Positions 1 to 12,262 of a stretch of DNA of 64,000 nt are shown here, piece by piece. The stretch is from assembly GCF_001039355.2 (NCBI RefSeq), contig NW_019774725.1, forward strand, positions 147,336 through 211,335, written 5' to 3'. Numbering within the stretch: the first letter of the stretch is position 1; each line of letters opens with the position of its first letter. This stretch comes from Lingula anatina. Taxonomy: Eukaryota > Brachiopoda > Lingulata > Lingulida > Lingulidae. The position numbers and the translations under genes were made by a program. The notes under the pieces were generated by a model. That model made no database searches and had not been told where the DNA came from. It was given only the letters and a program-made list of their open reading frames with translations.

Positions 1-135
1 CAGGTCTCTAGAGTTCAAGCCGTCCTGCAACGAATGAATTGTAAGACCTAATTAATCATGTAAATATAAGTTAAGAAATAATTATCAATTTTCGATAAAT
101 CGGACAGCAATGGAGAAACGCTGTGATCTACTTAC

Positions 136-1163
136 CTGGGTTTTGATGGCTGGGTCGCCGCCATACTCCAAGAGTTGCCAGATGCGTGGTGCCAGCCTCA
201 AACACGTGGATATGGCCAGCTGCATGCACGTTTTGCCATGCTGTAGAAATAAATTATAGTTTAAATATTGTTGCTGATTTTCCATATTTGTATTTAGCTG
301 TCAGATATTCATTGCGTCATTTCATCAAAGAAATGCTGTTGATATGGGTGGATTTTGAACTCTCCAAATAAACAGTTATGTTCAATTGGACAAAGACAAA
401 ACCATTATAAAAATGATTTGATACCTTATGATGCAAAAGGTTACATGTACCACCCAACTTTCCCGAATGGTGCACAATAACATCAGTCATTTCATTAAGA
501 AAATTGTTTAGGTTGTGAGTGCACAGTACTTAGAAAATAACAATATCGAGCATGCTTTAACAATTTTAACAACATAAAATGAGGTAGTTTCAAACGTTAT
601 TTCCGTCTCATACAGCAGGTACGGTGGCATGTCTGAATTTCTCCAGAAGTGTCAGTACGAACACAATAATCATTGACGGATATACGCTGTCCCGCTTATA
701 CTTTTTTCAATACAAAGAAATAAATTAAAAGTACATAAATAGTAAGTTGGACATTGCTTACAATGGCAAAACGCTCATCAAATATGTACTCATTTGGACT
801 AGCCCCACCGTGTAGCAGGATCGCCGGCAGGTATAACTCGTCTTTCTGGTGTGCCTTTAGAATGCTAAGCGATAGTGGAGTGTGGCCTCGGTAGGACTAA
901 AACATATAATGAAGTAATTAAAAGGGCAATTGATACAAAAAATCTCTTCATTGTTTACTGTTTAAGTTGTACAGAAGCAGGCTTAAGAGTTCAAAGGAAG
1001 CCAGTGCCATGGTTTATCCGTCTCATACAGCAGGTACGGTGGCATGTCTGAGTTTCTCCAAGATGAAATGTCAGAATGTATACAATAATCATTGACGGAT
1101 ATCACGGTGCACTACTTCTGTTGCTACCAATGAGAGAGAGAGAGAGAGAGAGAGGCTGGGTGA

Positions 1164-1198
<35 letters not shown>

Positions 1199-2271
1199 CG
1201 AGAGAGAGAGAGAAATGTGTAATAAACGAAACGTATATCGTACCGTATCTGTGAAGCGCGCGTTGTAAGGCTTTGCCTGCAAAACCTCGGCAAGTCTTCG
1301 TGGGTTCTGTTCAAGTACTGCAAAATACACTTCCTGCACCGAAAAGATGAAATAGACATTCAGACAGCATATTATGCTCGAAATCACTCTGTATATAGTG
1401 AGAGTGAACGGTTTTCAACAATTCTATCTTTCTAACTTACTAGCTCCTTTCCTCTTTCTGAAAGTTTCATCTTCTTTTGACATAGTATTTGCAATTGTCA
1501 TTGCAAAGCTAATTATGAGTTAACATTCATATCACCTGTCTCTCCCTTCCGTCCTCCAGAATGCGTAATATCGAGGTGTGCCCGAGCTGTGTAGCTAACT
1601 GCATCAATGTCTTCGAGCCCTGACAAAAGAAAAATTGATATTTAATATAATTCAGACCTACCAGTATGTACATTTCCGACCTGTGTACACTGGGATTATG
1701 GATCTCATCTGGATAAAAAGACCATTTATTTGTGTAAAATTAACCGAGTTGATGTGTTTTTTTCTTCAAGCTTTAAATGGTATGAAATCATTACTTATTT
1801 AAAACTACGTTTGCCACTATCCGTTACAACATTTTCCCCTAATCATTACAAGATATCAGTATTGATATTTCCCTGATTGAAGATGCTTATAACAATAATA
1901 AAGACAATACTATTACCCTTGATATATTGACATTGCACCAATATTCCATGACCATTTTTCTTACACGTGCTTCATCGTTATTCCGAACCGCGGTCCACAG
2001 GTCCGGCTAGAGGAACAGTAAAAACAGGTTAGCATACCGTAGCATTCTAACATACACTAGCAAACAGTCTATGTAAACAAAACTTATAATGCAAATCTGG
2101 GTAATCAAAACAACGCGACATTTTAATGTATTTTTCATTCAGGTCAATGATTACAGTTTTTTTTTTTGACAAAAGAACAAGATTTACGTCGTTAGATGCC
2201 TTAATTTCTGCAACATAAATTGTCATAGGGAACGCAATCATCATTGATAATTGATCTACCTTTCATTGCTG

Positions 2272-2318
<47 letters not shown>

Positions 2319-4857
2319 GTGGTGGTGGTGGTGGTGGGGGGGGGGTTATACAAGAAAAACGTGCAGACAAACCTCGTATTTTTCAAAAATTTGAATCACT
2401 TCTTGTCTTTTACTTCTCAAGGCGTAGTCCTTTGCTATGCGTCCCTTCTACAAAATAAGACACACATTTTCTCAGATATTTCAAATGTTTTTTTTTTCAT
2501 ATAGCCAAAATAATGACCACAGTGCATATCTTAAAGTAGAGCTCAATATCAAGTAAAGTAATGTGAATCAATGGATGTATATAAAATGATAATATTAGAT
2601 ACTACCTCATTGTCAATTGACAAATGTATAAACATAGTCTTTCTAAGAACAGAGCTAAAAGAATAACTTAATTAGCATAAGAAGTTAAATCAAATCCTCT
2701 CTGGCAAGGCATGACATTTCACTTATTTTCAGGAGACAGGCATTGCTAAAGATAATCACATAATCATGCAGACCATACTTTATAATAAATGAAATAAATG
2801 TGACAAGCTCTGATATTCAGACACGACAAATCAATATTTTATTACTCGCCTTATTCTTGATGGTAGCGTCTGCTCCAGACCTCAGCAGAGACTCCACAAG
2901 ACACTCGTCCGTCCCCGGGTAGGCGGCATAATGGAGGGCAGTATTACCGTCCTGAAAATGAGGCGCGCTTTGTTTAAACAAAATGAAAGCTAGGCATAAG
3001 GCATAGTCATATAACATCCAAACACACGTGTAAATTAAAGTTTTGATTTTTTTTCATATTTCCAGAAAAAATAATCAATGCTTTCTATTTGAAGCTTTAA
3101 GAGGGAGAAATAGTAGAGGGGGAAGAAATACTTCATAAACTGATTGTGATATTTTCACTTTGATTAATGTTAAATCTAAACACAATCTTATTCATTCACC
3201 CTAAGAATACATACTTTAATACTTACGTATTTCGGCGGTCCGTGCAATCTTTTCAATTATAGACTTTCTACAGATTTTAAGTACGACAAATGAATGCCAA
3301 ATTATGGTTATCAATCATAGAACCCAATCTTTTGTGATACTTGAAAACTGCCCAATAGGTCTTTAATAGTTAGCCAAAGAAATATACATAGCATGCGTAA
3401 TTTTTCTTCTCAGATACTCCGGTACACGTACCTGCTTCATCCGTAGAGCATTAAGAAAATCCACCAATTCTTGGTCTTCTGTTTGAACAGCCTTCAATGT
3501 GGCTCTGCTTTCATTCTGATGCAAAAGAAATGGAGTGAGCACATATCATTTCGCATGACATGTAGATTCTAATCAATAGATCAAAATGAAATCTTCATAT
3601 ATATTGGAAAGATCTTGCGATTTGGAAAAATGTTTCATTTAAGAACGTAGATGCAACGGGGGCGGGCGCTTACTTATTAAGCTCCATAAACCCGCTGCTG
3701 GATAGAGAAGAAAGTTGAGATGTCAAACATTTAAAAGAAATCTGATTGGAAGTGGATTAGTATTCTAAAAGGACTTTTCGAAAAAAAACGCAATTCTGCT
3801 GAAACATCAATATGCTCACTGCATATAAAGCAAGGCAAAAATATAATCACGTTTTTGAAGTTGATAGATAAATGGGCATATGAATGAAATGATGTTTAAA
3901 ATCAGTTCACAAACGCACCCAAGTGGCATTTACATCAATTCCTGCATTGACCAAACTGTAGATTTGTTCTTCGTGTTTGTTTCCCCACGACGTTAAAATA
4001 TAAATCAAGCAGGTTTGTCCAGCCTGGAAATAAAGAAGGCATGATATCAGCAACAGCTGCGACCCTATCGTTGTTCAATTCACCTGTTACTGGTCATAAT
4101 TTAGCTGTGATATGATGGCTAGTTTTAATAGCTTATGGAGTGAACCTTATATGGTAAGAACGGCATATAATATATCACAACAATTCAGTTCATTTATGAC
4201 TGTTTTTTACTTTTGGATTTTATCACCGATATTGATAGAACGAATATGAGTATCTTCTATAAGTATCTGTGGTTGTAGTAGATCATTCCGCATATTTATA
4301 TAAGGTAGTTTAAATTTTCAAAATCCTATCAATAAATATGGCTTACCCGTCGTTCATCCAAGTTGTAATTGTTAATCTTTGTAATCACTGTAGGGTTTTA
4401 AAAGGGACTAGATTGTAATTATCCTTTACCTTATTTTTCCGGTTGATGTCCAATCCTTTTGCTGGCGTGGTCAATGCATGCAAGCGTGTCCAATCGGTGG
4501 AGTTAGTGACCATTAGATCCATGTGAGTTTTGAACAGTGCTGGATCCTATATCAATATTCAATTGGATATTGAAAATAGGCAATTATGTTTCATACGCTG
4601 TAAACTATGTCGGAGGGAGGGGGTAGATATAGACATAAATAGCAATAGCCATGTGCATTATACTGATGACCATCACTTCCATTTACTCAAAACACGAGAA
4701 TCTTCTTTTTTACAGGAAAAAATCTTCTTTTTTACATCTTCAATTCAAATCTCGAGCAAACACGACGCCTTGATCACTGTGGAATCCGAACAAGGGTCTA
4801 AAATGGAAAGATCCACGGTAAAAGAATACTTACCCCTCGACAGCACATGGGCTTCAT
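136..4857 (-). CDS. Ankyrin-repeat protein, 5' part of gene (11 exons, continues beyond left edge)
   Basis: Exons, in coding order: 4834-4857, 4430-4546, 3919-4023, 3432-3515, 2850-2951, 2373-2447, 1965-2006, 1536-1619, 1244-1333, 762-896, 136-240 (963 nt, 321 residues so far). Every exon is a multiple of three and all introns are phase 0. The ATG at 4857 sits in a GCCACC context and has two in-frame stops just upstream (TAA...TAA), which supports the start. Ankyrin helices are clear at residues 111-169 (DGNTALHYAAY, LLRSGADATIKNK, KGRIAKDYA), 184-211 (GSKTLMQLATQLGHTSI) and 242-321 (RGHTPLSLSILKAH, LLHGGASPNEY, HGKTCMQLAI, LLEYGGDPAIKTQ). Residues 48-110 are a more divergent repeat pair. No signal peptide or membrane segment is seen, so a cytosolic scaffold is likely. 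The 2850 exon ends at a GC donor. The C-terminal domain, which would name the family, lies outside the window. Confidence 0.85.
603..1101. repeat. Pair of intronic direct repeats of about 80 bp
   Basis: Bases 603-683 and 1018-1101 are near copies (shared CAGCAGGTACGGTGGCATGT, then TTTCTCCA, then CAATAATCATTGACGGATAT). They flank the exon at 762-896, one in each adjoining intron. No reading frame is conserved between them. Confidence 0.8.
1132..1213. repeat. (GA)n microsatellite, interrupted
   Basis: Two GA tracts (about 1132-1154 and 1168-1213) separated by a short unique piece, in an intron of the ankyrin gene. They produce false LSLSLS reading frames on the minus strand. Confidence 0.95.
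2276..2345. repeat. Compound microsatellite (GA)n(GGT)nGn
   Basis: A GA tract of about 38 bases passes into a short GGT tract and then a G run, in the intron before the ankyrin exon 2373-2447 in genome coordinates (downstream of it in the gene). Confidence 0.95.
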
Positions 4858-6549
4858 GGTGGCTTATTTTTACACTGGACCGCGCCCTCAGCTTGGAAAT
4901 AAAAAGATAGAAAAAGCGTTTCATCCACTGAGGAAAAATAACAAGAGGCACCAAAATACTCATCCATTTCTGATGAATAAGCACAATAGCTAGGTGGTTT
5001 CAAATCCGAGATAATCGATTGGATAAATCTGGCAGCAAGGCTTTGAGAACTCTCACTACAGGGTTATGTAGCGCTGCTGCACTGATAGTATGCTGGGAGA
5101 AATTATTTATATATATACAGTCTGCAGCAGGTTTCCAGGTGAGGGTCTCAGCGGGGAATTTTCTCTCAGGTGAGCAACTCTTATTATAACCTACAAATAA
5201 TGCTGTTGAATCACATAAAACATGTTTTTGCTGTTTGTATATTCACTTTTAAAAATTGCATCTTATTGTGTTTCATTGACAATTTGATTTTATCCAGCAA
5301 AATTAGATACAGTCAATTCAGCCTGCCAGAAATCTGAATGAATGGATCCCCACTGTGCGAACCCGTTCACGTAAACTATATTTGGTTGTTAGCGATCGAT
5401 ACCCTGACAGAGAGAGCGAGGATCGTCGGCACCTGGTCGAGATACTGGAGATATCATATCGCTTTCAAAACAAAGGCAGGGGCATGCTTCCCAGGAAATA
5501 TTAACGCCAAACATTTGCAGTATTTTCACTTGTTTCACCCTGAGTTTCAGAGTTTACTAGAAATTTCTAGAAACCAATCTCTATAGTCAGCATCATGCTG
5601 CATATCCAAGTAACACCATGAGTTTCAGAGTTTTGTGGAGTTTACTGTTAATTATATCGCTATTATCAGGATGGAAGCAGCAGAGGGTCGCGATGCATGT
5701 TGATAGTGCATGGTCATTTTTTTTAGGTTCTAAAACTCGTGGTTATTTTGAGAATGTTTCGTCTTTCGGTACAAACTGTTTCTACGTTCTGTAGGCCACC
5801 TGGGAGGGGGGGGTGCATATTGATGGTTGTGCACTTATGTTTGCGTGCGTGCGATGTAAATGGGATATTACCGTATCAGGATGCGTGATCAAGTTAAAGG
5901 TTTTGAACTATTCAAATTAATAATTGTAGTGATTGGTAAAAATTTTTAACTTCAACGTACGTTTACGTAGTATCTTTATAACATTTGTAGTATTGCACAA
6001 GTTCATTTTTGGGGTCAAATTGTGATGAGCAGTAACGCCGACTAAATTTTATGAGGATATATCTTTCTCTTGTGTCACATTTCCCACCAGTCTTTACCAT
6101 AGCAACAGTGCGAAGTAAACAATATACATGTACATACCTGCGCAGAGTTGGTGAATTATTACACTTTCAACCCAAACCCGTAGTATTTGGATAGCGCTAC
6201 CTGCATGCACAGCACAGAGAGAGTTCTGTTACCAAGTGTGCCGATCTTGAAAGGAAATGTCCTCTTGTTTATACTTGTATTCATTTAAATGTACACTTTC
6301 TATTGATTGAATGGGAACCTTTTCTGTTTATCTGAGGGGCACGAACTTTTATTAAAGGAACGCGGTGTTGTGATTTAGTGTGACACAAAGAGAACATTAA
6401 AAACATTGACTGAATCAAAAGCGAGCTGTTACTGTGCCTTACGCCAGTTTATTGAAAAGAACTGTTTATCAATACGAAGGAAATACTACCTCGTAAACGG
6501 TATTGATATTTTATTGAAGTAAACAGGGATAAGCTCCATCCAATGCTTT

Positions 6550-6581
<32 letters not shown>

Positions 6582-6640
6582 AATCGCAATGACAGAACTG
6601 CTTTATAGTAAATTAATTCAATTAAATCCATTGATTTTTT
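4858..6640. other. Non-coding spacer upstream of the ankyrin gene
   Basis: No convincing coding exon was found on either strand. It holds the putative ankyrin 5' flank and a (GA)n microsatellite at about 6549-6582. A plus-strand frame at 5338-5586 has no family resemblance and no supporting splice context, so I treat it as chance. Confidence 0.5.
5104..5120 (-). promoter_or_regulatory. Possible TATA box of the ankyrin gene
   Basis: Read on the minus strand this is TATATATATAAAT, about 250 bases before the ankyrin ATG at 4857. Position and strand are plausible for a TATA-type promoter, but AT-rich runs are common here and no initiator was verified. Inference only. Confidence 0.25.
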
Positions 6641-7512
6641 TTAAGATATTAGACAAATTACATATTTAATAAATTAAATACAATATAAATCAAGGCACAA
6701 ACTGGCAACAAGACATACTTTAGGCTTACATACAAAAGCAGCACCTTGGACTGAACTATAATTGTTTGAGCAAACACTAAAAGGTTACAAAAAATACTTT
6801 GGCACCATTTTATGATCACTACCATAATTTCTCCTGGCAGTCAAACATGCCAAATTTTCTTTTACAGAGATTATGCTAATTCATGAATCAGATGGATCAC
6901 TTAAGTATTATGAGCTGTAGAAAAAATGCACATCCTAAATTATTCTAAATGCCTTATATTGTCTAAAACCTCACATAACACAGTGAATGAACTGAATAAC
7001 AATGATAAACATTACTATGAATGAACCACAAATACATTTTCATTGAACACAAGGGTAAAATGCCATGTGCCCTTTTGAATGCCATCAAATAGTTGCATAT
7101 AATTGAACTGACATAGACCTTCTGATAGCTAATCACCTCTGTGGGATTTCATAATCAGATACTGACTGTATATCATTCTGCATTAACATTTAAAAGGCCT
7201 GTACACTTATATTACTACACAAATGCTGATAATTTTAGTTATATACACATTCTCTTAAAGGTCATACTGAAATCAATGTGTTAGGAAGCATAACCAGGCC
7301 TGTAGCCAGCAGTTTCATGAGGGGTCATCTAAAATAGCAGACCTTTTTACCTTTTTATTTTTTATTTGGAACAGCTTGAAATGACACAGCTCCTAGATCA
7401 AATTTTGATTTACAATGGACCTATTATGGCTAAAATGGTAGTTCTTTAGGACCCCCCCCCCATCCCTGCCTAGGAGCCTCATAAAAGTCAAGTACTTCTA
7501 TCATAATTCACA
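6641..7512 (-). other. Probable 3' UTR of the Ig/LDLa gene
   Basis: No coding exon seen. It follows the TAG at 7513-7515 on the minus strand. It is AT-rich and contains the dispersed repeat at 7296-7478. The polyadenylation site was not fixed. Confidence 0.4.
7296..7478. repeat. Dispersed repeat starting AGGCCTGTAGCCAG
   Basis: In the probable 3' UTR of the Ig/LDLa gene. It begins AGGCCTGTAGCCAGCAG and ends near a C9 run followed by CCTGCCTAGG. The same terminal motif is found at 36083-36243, where it occurs at both ends in inverted orientation. Confidence 0.6.
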
Positions 7513-10068
7513 CTAAATAGTCATCTCAAAGTCAAAGGCAATGTTATCATGTCCCCAGTCTCTCCTATTATTGGCACCTGAATGTGCTGGAGAAAACAGT
7601 GGTTCTGTGGCATGATTCTGTGCACTATGTGTATGGTCAACTACACCCTCTTCCAAACTTGCGTCTTGATCCAGGGAATCGATATCAGTTTCCAGATATA
7701 TTGTATGGTGCCCATCCACTCTGGGTATTCTTTCACTATGATCATCACATGCATTATCCAGAATAGTTTGTGAATGAATTTCTTCATTAGAAACATTGCC
7801 ATATACAAGTGATGAAGAGGGAGCACGAGATGATGATGATGATGATGACCGTAGTTCTGTTTCATTTGAGCACCTGTCTGTAGAAGTCGTGTCTGCCACA
7901 GTATTCTTCATTGTTGATGGAGACCACTTCTTGTTGGCAGTGTCTGATACATGTGTATGGAGAGGGTTCTGGGAATCAGGTCCTGTACTGTCTGCACCAC
8001 AGTCAGCAACTGTGACTCTTTCACTGCTGGTATCACGGCAATGATTTATATCTGTCTCCATCACCCATATGTCAACCGAATCTTCCCTTGCACGGACCCC
8101 GGGTCCCTCAGTAGCACAACTTGAATTCATCTGAGCACCAGTGCTGGCAAGTTCAGTTTCCTCTAAAGCATACAGGGTCGAATTTTGCTCTTGAAAATTG
8201 CGCATTGAACTCATCCTTGATCGACTGCAGTGAGGACTCGTTCTCTGTTTTTTGCGATTCTTATACCTTGTCCTCCCACAGGGAGAGTCGAAACTTCTGT
8301 CCACAGCACTATAGGGTGGAGGGGGCTCGTCATCTGTGGGGAGCATTCCTATTTCAGAGTAAGGTGGCGGGCTCCTTGCTATACTGGTATACCCATTTTC
8401 CTGCACAAAGTGTATGTTTTGAGATAGATTAGGCACACAGCAGGTTGTGTTTGCTTGGGATTGACTAGTGGAAGAAACTGTGTCCCTGTCTCTCTGGGCC
8501 CTTGTTTGACGTTCCAGTGACTGCTGCCAAAAGTGGCGATTGGTGCGACTCCTCCTACGTCGTAGTTCTGACTGTGTCTGAACCTCACGAAGATGGTGCA
8601 CACGGGCTCGGCAAAATGCTGTGATGGTGATGACTAAAATCAAGAAGAAAGCCACAGAAATGCCCATTGCTATATACAAGGGCGTTGATATACCTCCCTG
8701 CTCAGAACTTGGGGCTGAAATAACTAAAAGAAAGAAAATATATGAAAAATAAACCAATGTGAAATTTAAAATAGTGACATCAAATACTGAAGAAACTTTC
8801 CAGAGAAAATATCACCTTAATAATTAGCATCAAGTTCAATCTTTAAAGAGAAAAAGACAATGTGGGCTTGTGTCTTACTATCACATTGCCATGAAAGAGA
8901 AGTGAAATAAACTATAATACCAAGTCCTGTCACACTTGTAGTAGCCAGGCATTCAGACATAAACATGGGGTTCAAATAGTGCAGAAAGATAAAAAAAATT
9001 CACAGCATTTTTCAGAATTGAACTTACTACATCCATCCTCATCTTTCTGGTTCAGGCACTGGTGGTGTCCATCACAGCGGTCCATCAATGGAACACACTG
9101 ACCATCACCACAGGAATAGTGGTCACTCTCACAAGATACTGAACTGTTGCCTATGGAGTTAAAGAAAGACATCATCCATAATGAATTAAAAGATCTGAAG
9201 TAATCGATTTCCCAAATATTAGGGCTGGTTGCACTCTTTAATTAACTTATCAATTTTGCCTGGCCTAACTAAACCAATTTTCAAAATTTAGCTTTCCCAA
9301 ACTTCATGTTGCCAGTTTATATGTCGCAGACTGAAACAAAAGTCAAACTGAATTGTCCTGCATTTTCCTATGCCTCACCTTGCACAATAACCTCCACCCT
9401 CCCCTCCTCCACAGAGAGGTTCTGATGCAGCACTTGGCATGTCAAGACAGCACTGTCCCTGACATCCACAGCCGTCAGCCTTGTGGTATACTGGTTTATG
9501 GGGGTCTCCTGGTACTTGCTACCATACACCCCTCGCCAGTCCACTGTCCTGGGGGGCACAGCTGAACTCACACTGCAGTTCACATCTAATCTGGCTCCAT
9601 ACTGTACGAAGATGGGACTTCGTGGGGTAAAAATAATGACAGCAGTTGTAACATCTGAAATGGAAATTTGAAAGAAAAATTATATAATGGCCGGCTGAAG
9701 TTTAAATTAAAATTTTACACATATATGTTTATGATGTACATGTTGTTAGATTTCTATATTTCTGGTAAGGAGGTCAAAATAAAAATATCGAAGAGATTGT
9801 GAGAAAAAAAAAATTTGCAACAGAGTACGTGCACTTGTCAAATTACTGTACAAGTGACCCCCCCCCCCTTCAACACTTGAAAATTCAACAGTCAACAAGA
9901 TTTAGCACTACCGTGGGCACTGCTGGATGATCAGGTTAGTTAGCTCAGTCATTAATATTCTTTTATATCAACGTTCAATCAGGCATCAACATGCGCCAAT
10001 GCAATCAACTTACCGAAAAATATCAATAAGTAATTTATGACACGGAGCAGGATCACACGACCAACCAT
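7513..10068 (-). CDS. Ig / LDL-receptor class A single-pass membrane protein with PPPY tail
   Basis: Exons in coding order: 10014-10068, 9379-9654, 9028-9150, 7513-8723 (stop TAG at 7513-7515); 554 residues, all introns phase 1. Residues 1-18 form a hydrophobic signal peptide (VILLRVINYLLIFF). Residues 19-110 form one Ig-like domain (paired Cys in DVNCSVSS and VLTCQVLH, with a Trp in VDWRG). Residues about 116-149 are an LDLa module with six cysteines (CESDHYSCGDGQC...DEDGC). One membrane helix lies at about 167-189. The roughly 365-residue cytoplasmic tail begins with a basic cluster (RRRRSR), then has PPPY at about 270-273 and 286-289, ligands for WW domains such as NEDD4-type ubiquitin ligases, and a Ser-rich, acidic remainder. 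LDLa plus membrane helix plus PPxY recalls LDLRAD4/PMEPA1, regulators of TGF-beta signalling, but the Ig domain and tail length differ, so orthology is not claimed. The last exon has two in-frame acceptors 9 bases apart (8723 or 8714). Confidence 0.85.
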
Positions 10069-11074
10069 TTCTATCCCACAATGCCCTGCTTTGTTTGGGT
10101 TCAAATTTCACCGCCAGGTGGCAGTCTACAGTCTGAGAGCACATGGCTCAAGAGGAGTCGACCACAACAAAGCGGGTTATCTTCATTCTTTAACGCAAGT
10201 TTTAATTTACTAAAGGTGAGTTCGAAAAGCGTGGTCAAAATTTGTAAACACACCTTTATTACTTGTAAAATGCACTAAAACCACCATCCGGTATATTTTC
10301 GACATTTTTCAGAATACAATGCGCGCCCACTCACGTACATGTGTACCACCCCGCTTAGACCTGTACTATATGCATAGATGGCAAACTGTGTCGTGTATTT
10401 TGATCTGGTCACTCATCCCCGTCCTTCAAATGCCATTTTGAACGTGCCGACTTAGATATGTCCAGGGTTATCAGAAGCTTATCATTATTTGTTGCTAACA
10501 ATAACTTTTAGACGTGCTTGAATCAATTTTAATTGTTTGTAAGAGGTTTCTGTCATTTTCTTTGTTTCAAATTTAAAAAGAATTTAAATTTAAATTTCTT
10601 AAAAAGAAATACATAGATTCCATTTTGACATGCGTTTAATTGACAAATCTTTGCATCTACAAGCCAGTATAGCATAGGTTAGAGTATACCTGAAAATGTT
10701 TTCTTTCAATATGACACATTAAAAAAGTTTTTCACGACTTCCTACAACCAAATTGGGAAACAAATACATATTTTGTGCTGTAAACTTTTGATGCACTAAT
10801 TCCTGTCATAAAAAATGTGCCCTTTCTGTAAAAGGAACCACATAAAAAATGCATGCAAACTTGATAAGATTCGTGTCTTTATGTACATAAAAAAGTTAAA
10901 TGTCACTGAAGCTTGATTCAGTATTATCACACTCTGCGGTCAAAAATAGTATGGTTCTTCCTAATTGAACTATGAATGCTTTGAATTCCACCATTTTTTC
11001 ATGTATATTATTTAAAGTTGGCCTGCAAAAAAGGGGGCAATCCATTCTGCACCTCCTCCTCTCTCTGTCTGCAA
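10069..11074. other. Spacer between the Ig/LDLa gene start and the CYTH gene end
   Basis: Both neighbours are on the minus strand, so this holds the promoter of the Ig/LDLa gene and the 3' UTR of the CYTH gene. A plus-strand frame at 10081-10278 overlaps the likely 5' UTR and looks like chance. Nothing else identified. Confidence 0.4.
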
Positions 11075-12262
11075 TTATTCAGTCTTTTCTAAATGGTCCA
11101 TGTATGCACCAGTCACAAGGTCTTTCTTGTCTATACCCAACTTCTGCATAAGATCTTCGGCTATTGCCTGCCCTTCCTCAAGGCTTTGTCCATCCTTCAT
11201 TACCTAAAAACAGAACATGTCATCATTATTGTATTTCTCTGTTTTTGTTTACTAATAGCAACAAATTTATCTTCAGACAAAAGGAGATGAACAGTGTTTG
11301 CATAAAAACTTTTATCTTTGAGAATAGCAAATGAATATGAACTGCAGCGTTTCTAGCAATAAAATATTTGTCACAGTCTGATACCTCTAGCTCCATAAAA
11401 TCTCCTAGGCCATTTACTTGGTCTACATGAACCCTTGTCTGTCCCACCATAAAGAGGTATCGGGTTTTCTTTACAACTCCCCTTATACCAATGGCTTGCC
11501 TAAGCGTTTCCTAAATTCACAAAAAGAAGAATGTATGGCCATTTCAGTCTTGAAATCAGAATAAATCCTTTGCAGTATACAAAGTAATACTTTGAGCAAA
11601 TTAACAATTAGTGACATTATGAGAACTTATCAAAAATAGATAAAAAATAAAATAATAATAGGTAAAATAATGAATAAAAATAATTGTTATTTTTATTACC
11701 TTAAAACCAGATGGATCTGGAATTGGTGTTTTCACAAAGTGACTGGATTTTGGACCCTCTGTATCTTCTCTTTCATAGTAAACCAACTCTGCACCTGTTG
11801 ACTGTTAATAAGAGACACCTTATCTTTAAAAATAATTTATATACAAGAACTTTGTGTGAAATGAACATATATATATACACAGTAGTTCAGACAGCTTGGA
11901 ATCCAAAGCTATATTTTTCCTGATAATACAGCAAAATTCAGTGAAATGTAAATTATATAGAGCCTCCATAGGAACCTGATGGATGTACCCAAATAAAAAA
12001 TATTATATTTACCACTAAAAGAAATCAAGCAGAGCAAGCTAAAAAATGGATGGAAATAAATTGACCTTTTATAAATTTGATCAGATATTCACAGACTTAC
12101 CTGTCGACTTTTTTGCTCCCGTAATTTCAGCCTGCCATTTGATGTGACAAAGAAGGTGTCCTCCTGAACGAGTACATCTGAAGAATCGCTCAAGCTGGCT
12201 GCCTTTGATTTTAGCTCTTCTAAATTCGCTACCTTCGCCTTGATCTCTACATTTGTTGGCAT
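11075..12262 (-). CDS. CYTH-domain triphosphate tunnel protein (class IV adenylyl cyclase / thiamine- or tripolyphosphatase family)
   Basis: Exons in coding order: 12101-12262, 11700-11801, 11385-11510, 11075-11203; 519 nt, 172 residues, stop TAA at 11075-11077, all introns phase 0. I chose the ATG at 12262 because the protein then begins MPTNVEIKAKV, the conserved CYTH start with the ExExK-type strand that binds metal and phosphate. Later strands match the fold: GRLKLREQ (residues 43-50), ELVYYERED, GIRGVVKKTRYLFMVG, then VHVDQVNGLGDFMELE, the acidic strand typical of the tunnel, and a C-terminal helix (EEGQAIAEDLMQKLGI). Family members hydrolyse small triphosphates (thiamine triphosphate, tripolyphosphate) or, in bacteria, make cAMP; which substrate applies cannot be read from the sequence. 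The short length is like animal stand-alone CYTH proteins rather than the longer mammalian ThTPase. It is divergently placed from the KMT5 gene. Confidence 0.92.

Noticed and set aside
1102-1387. Minus-strand frames rich in LSLSLS
   Set aside because: Produced by the (GA)n microsatellite; only the segment 1244-1333 within them is a real ankyrin exon.
2201-2504. Frames with ERERER or LSLSLS on both strands
   Set aside because: Microsatellite translation; the true exon in this stretch is 2373-2447 on the minus strand.
5338-5586. 82-residue plus-strand frame
   Set aside because: No recognisable motif, no splice or start context, lies in the upstream spacer of the ankyrin gene.
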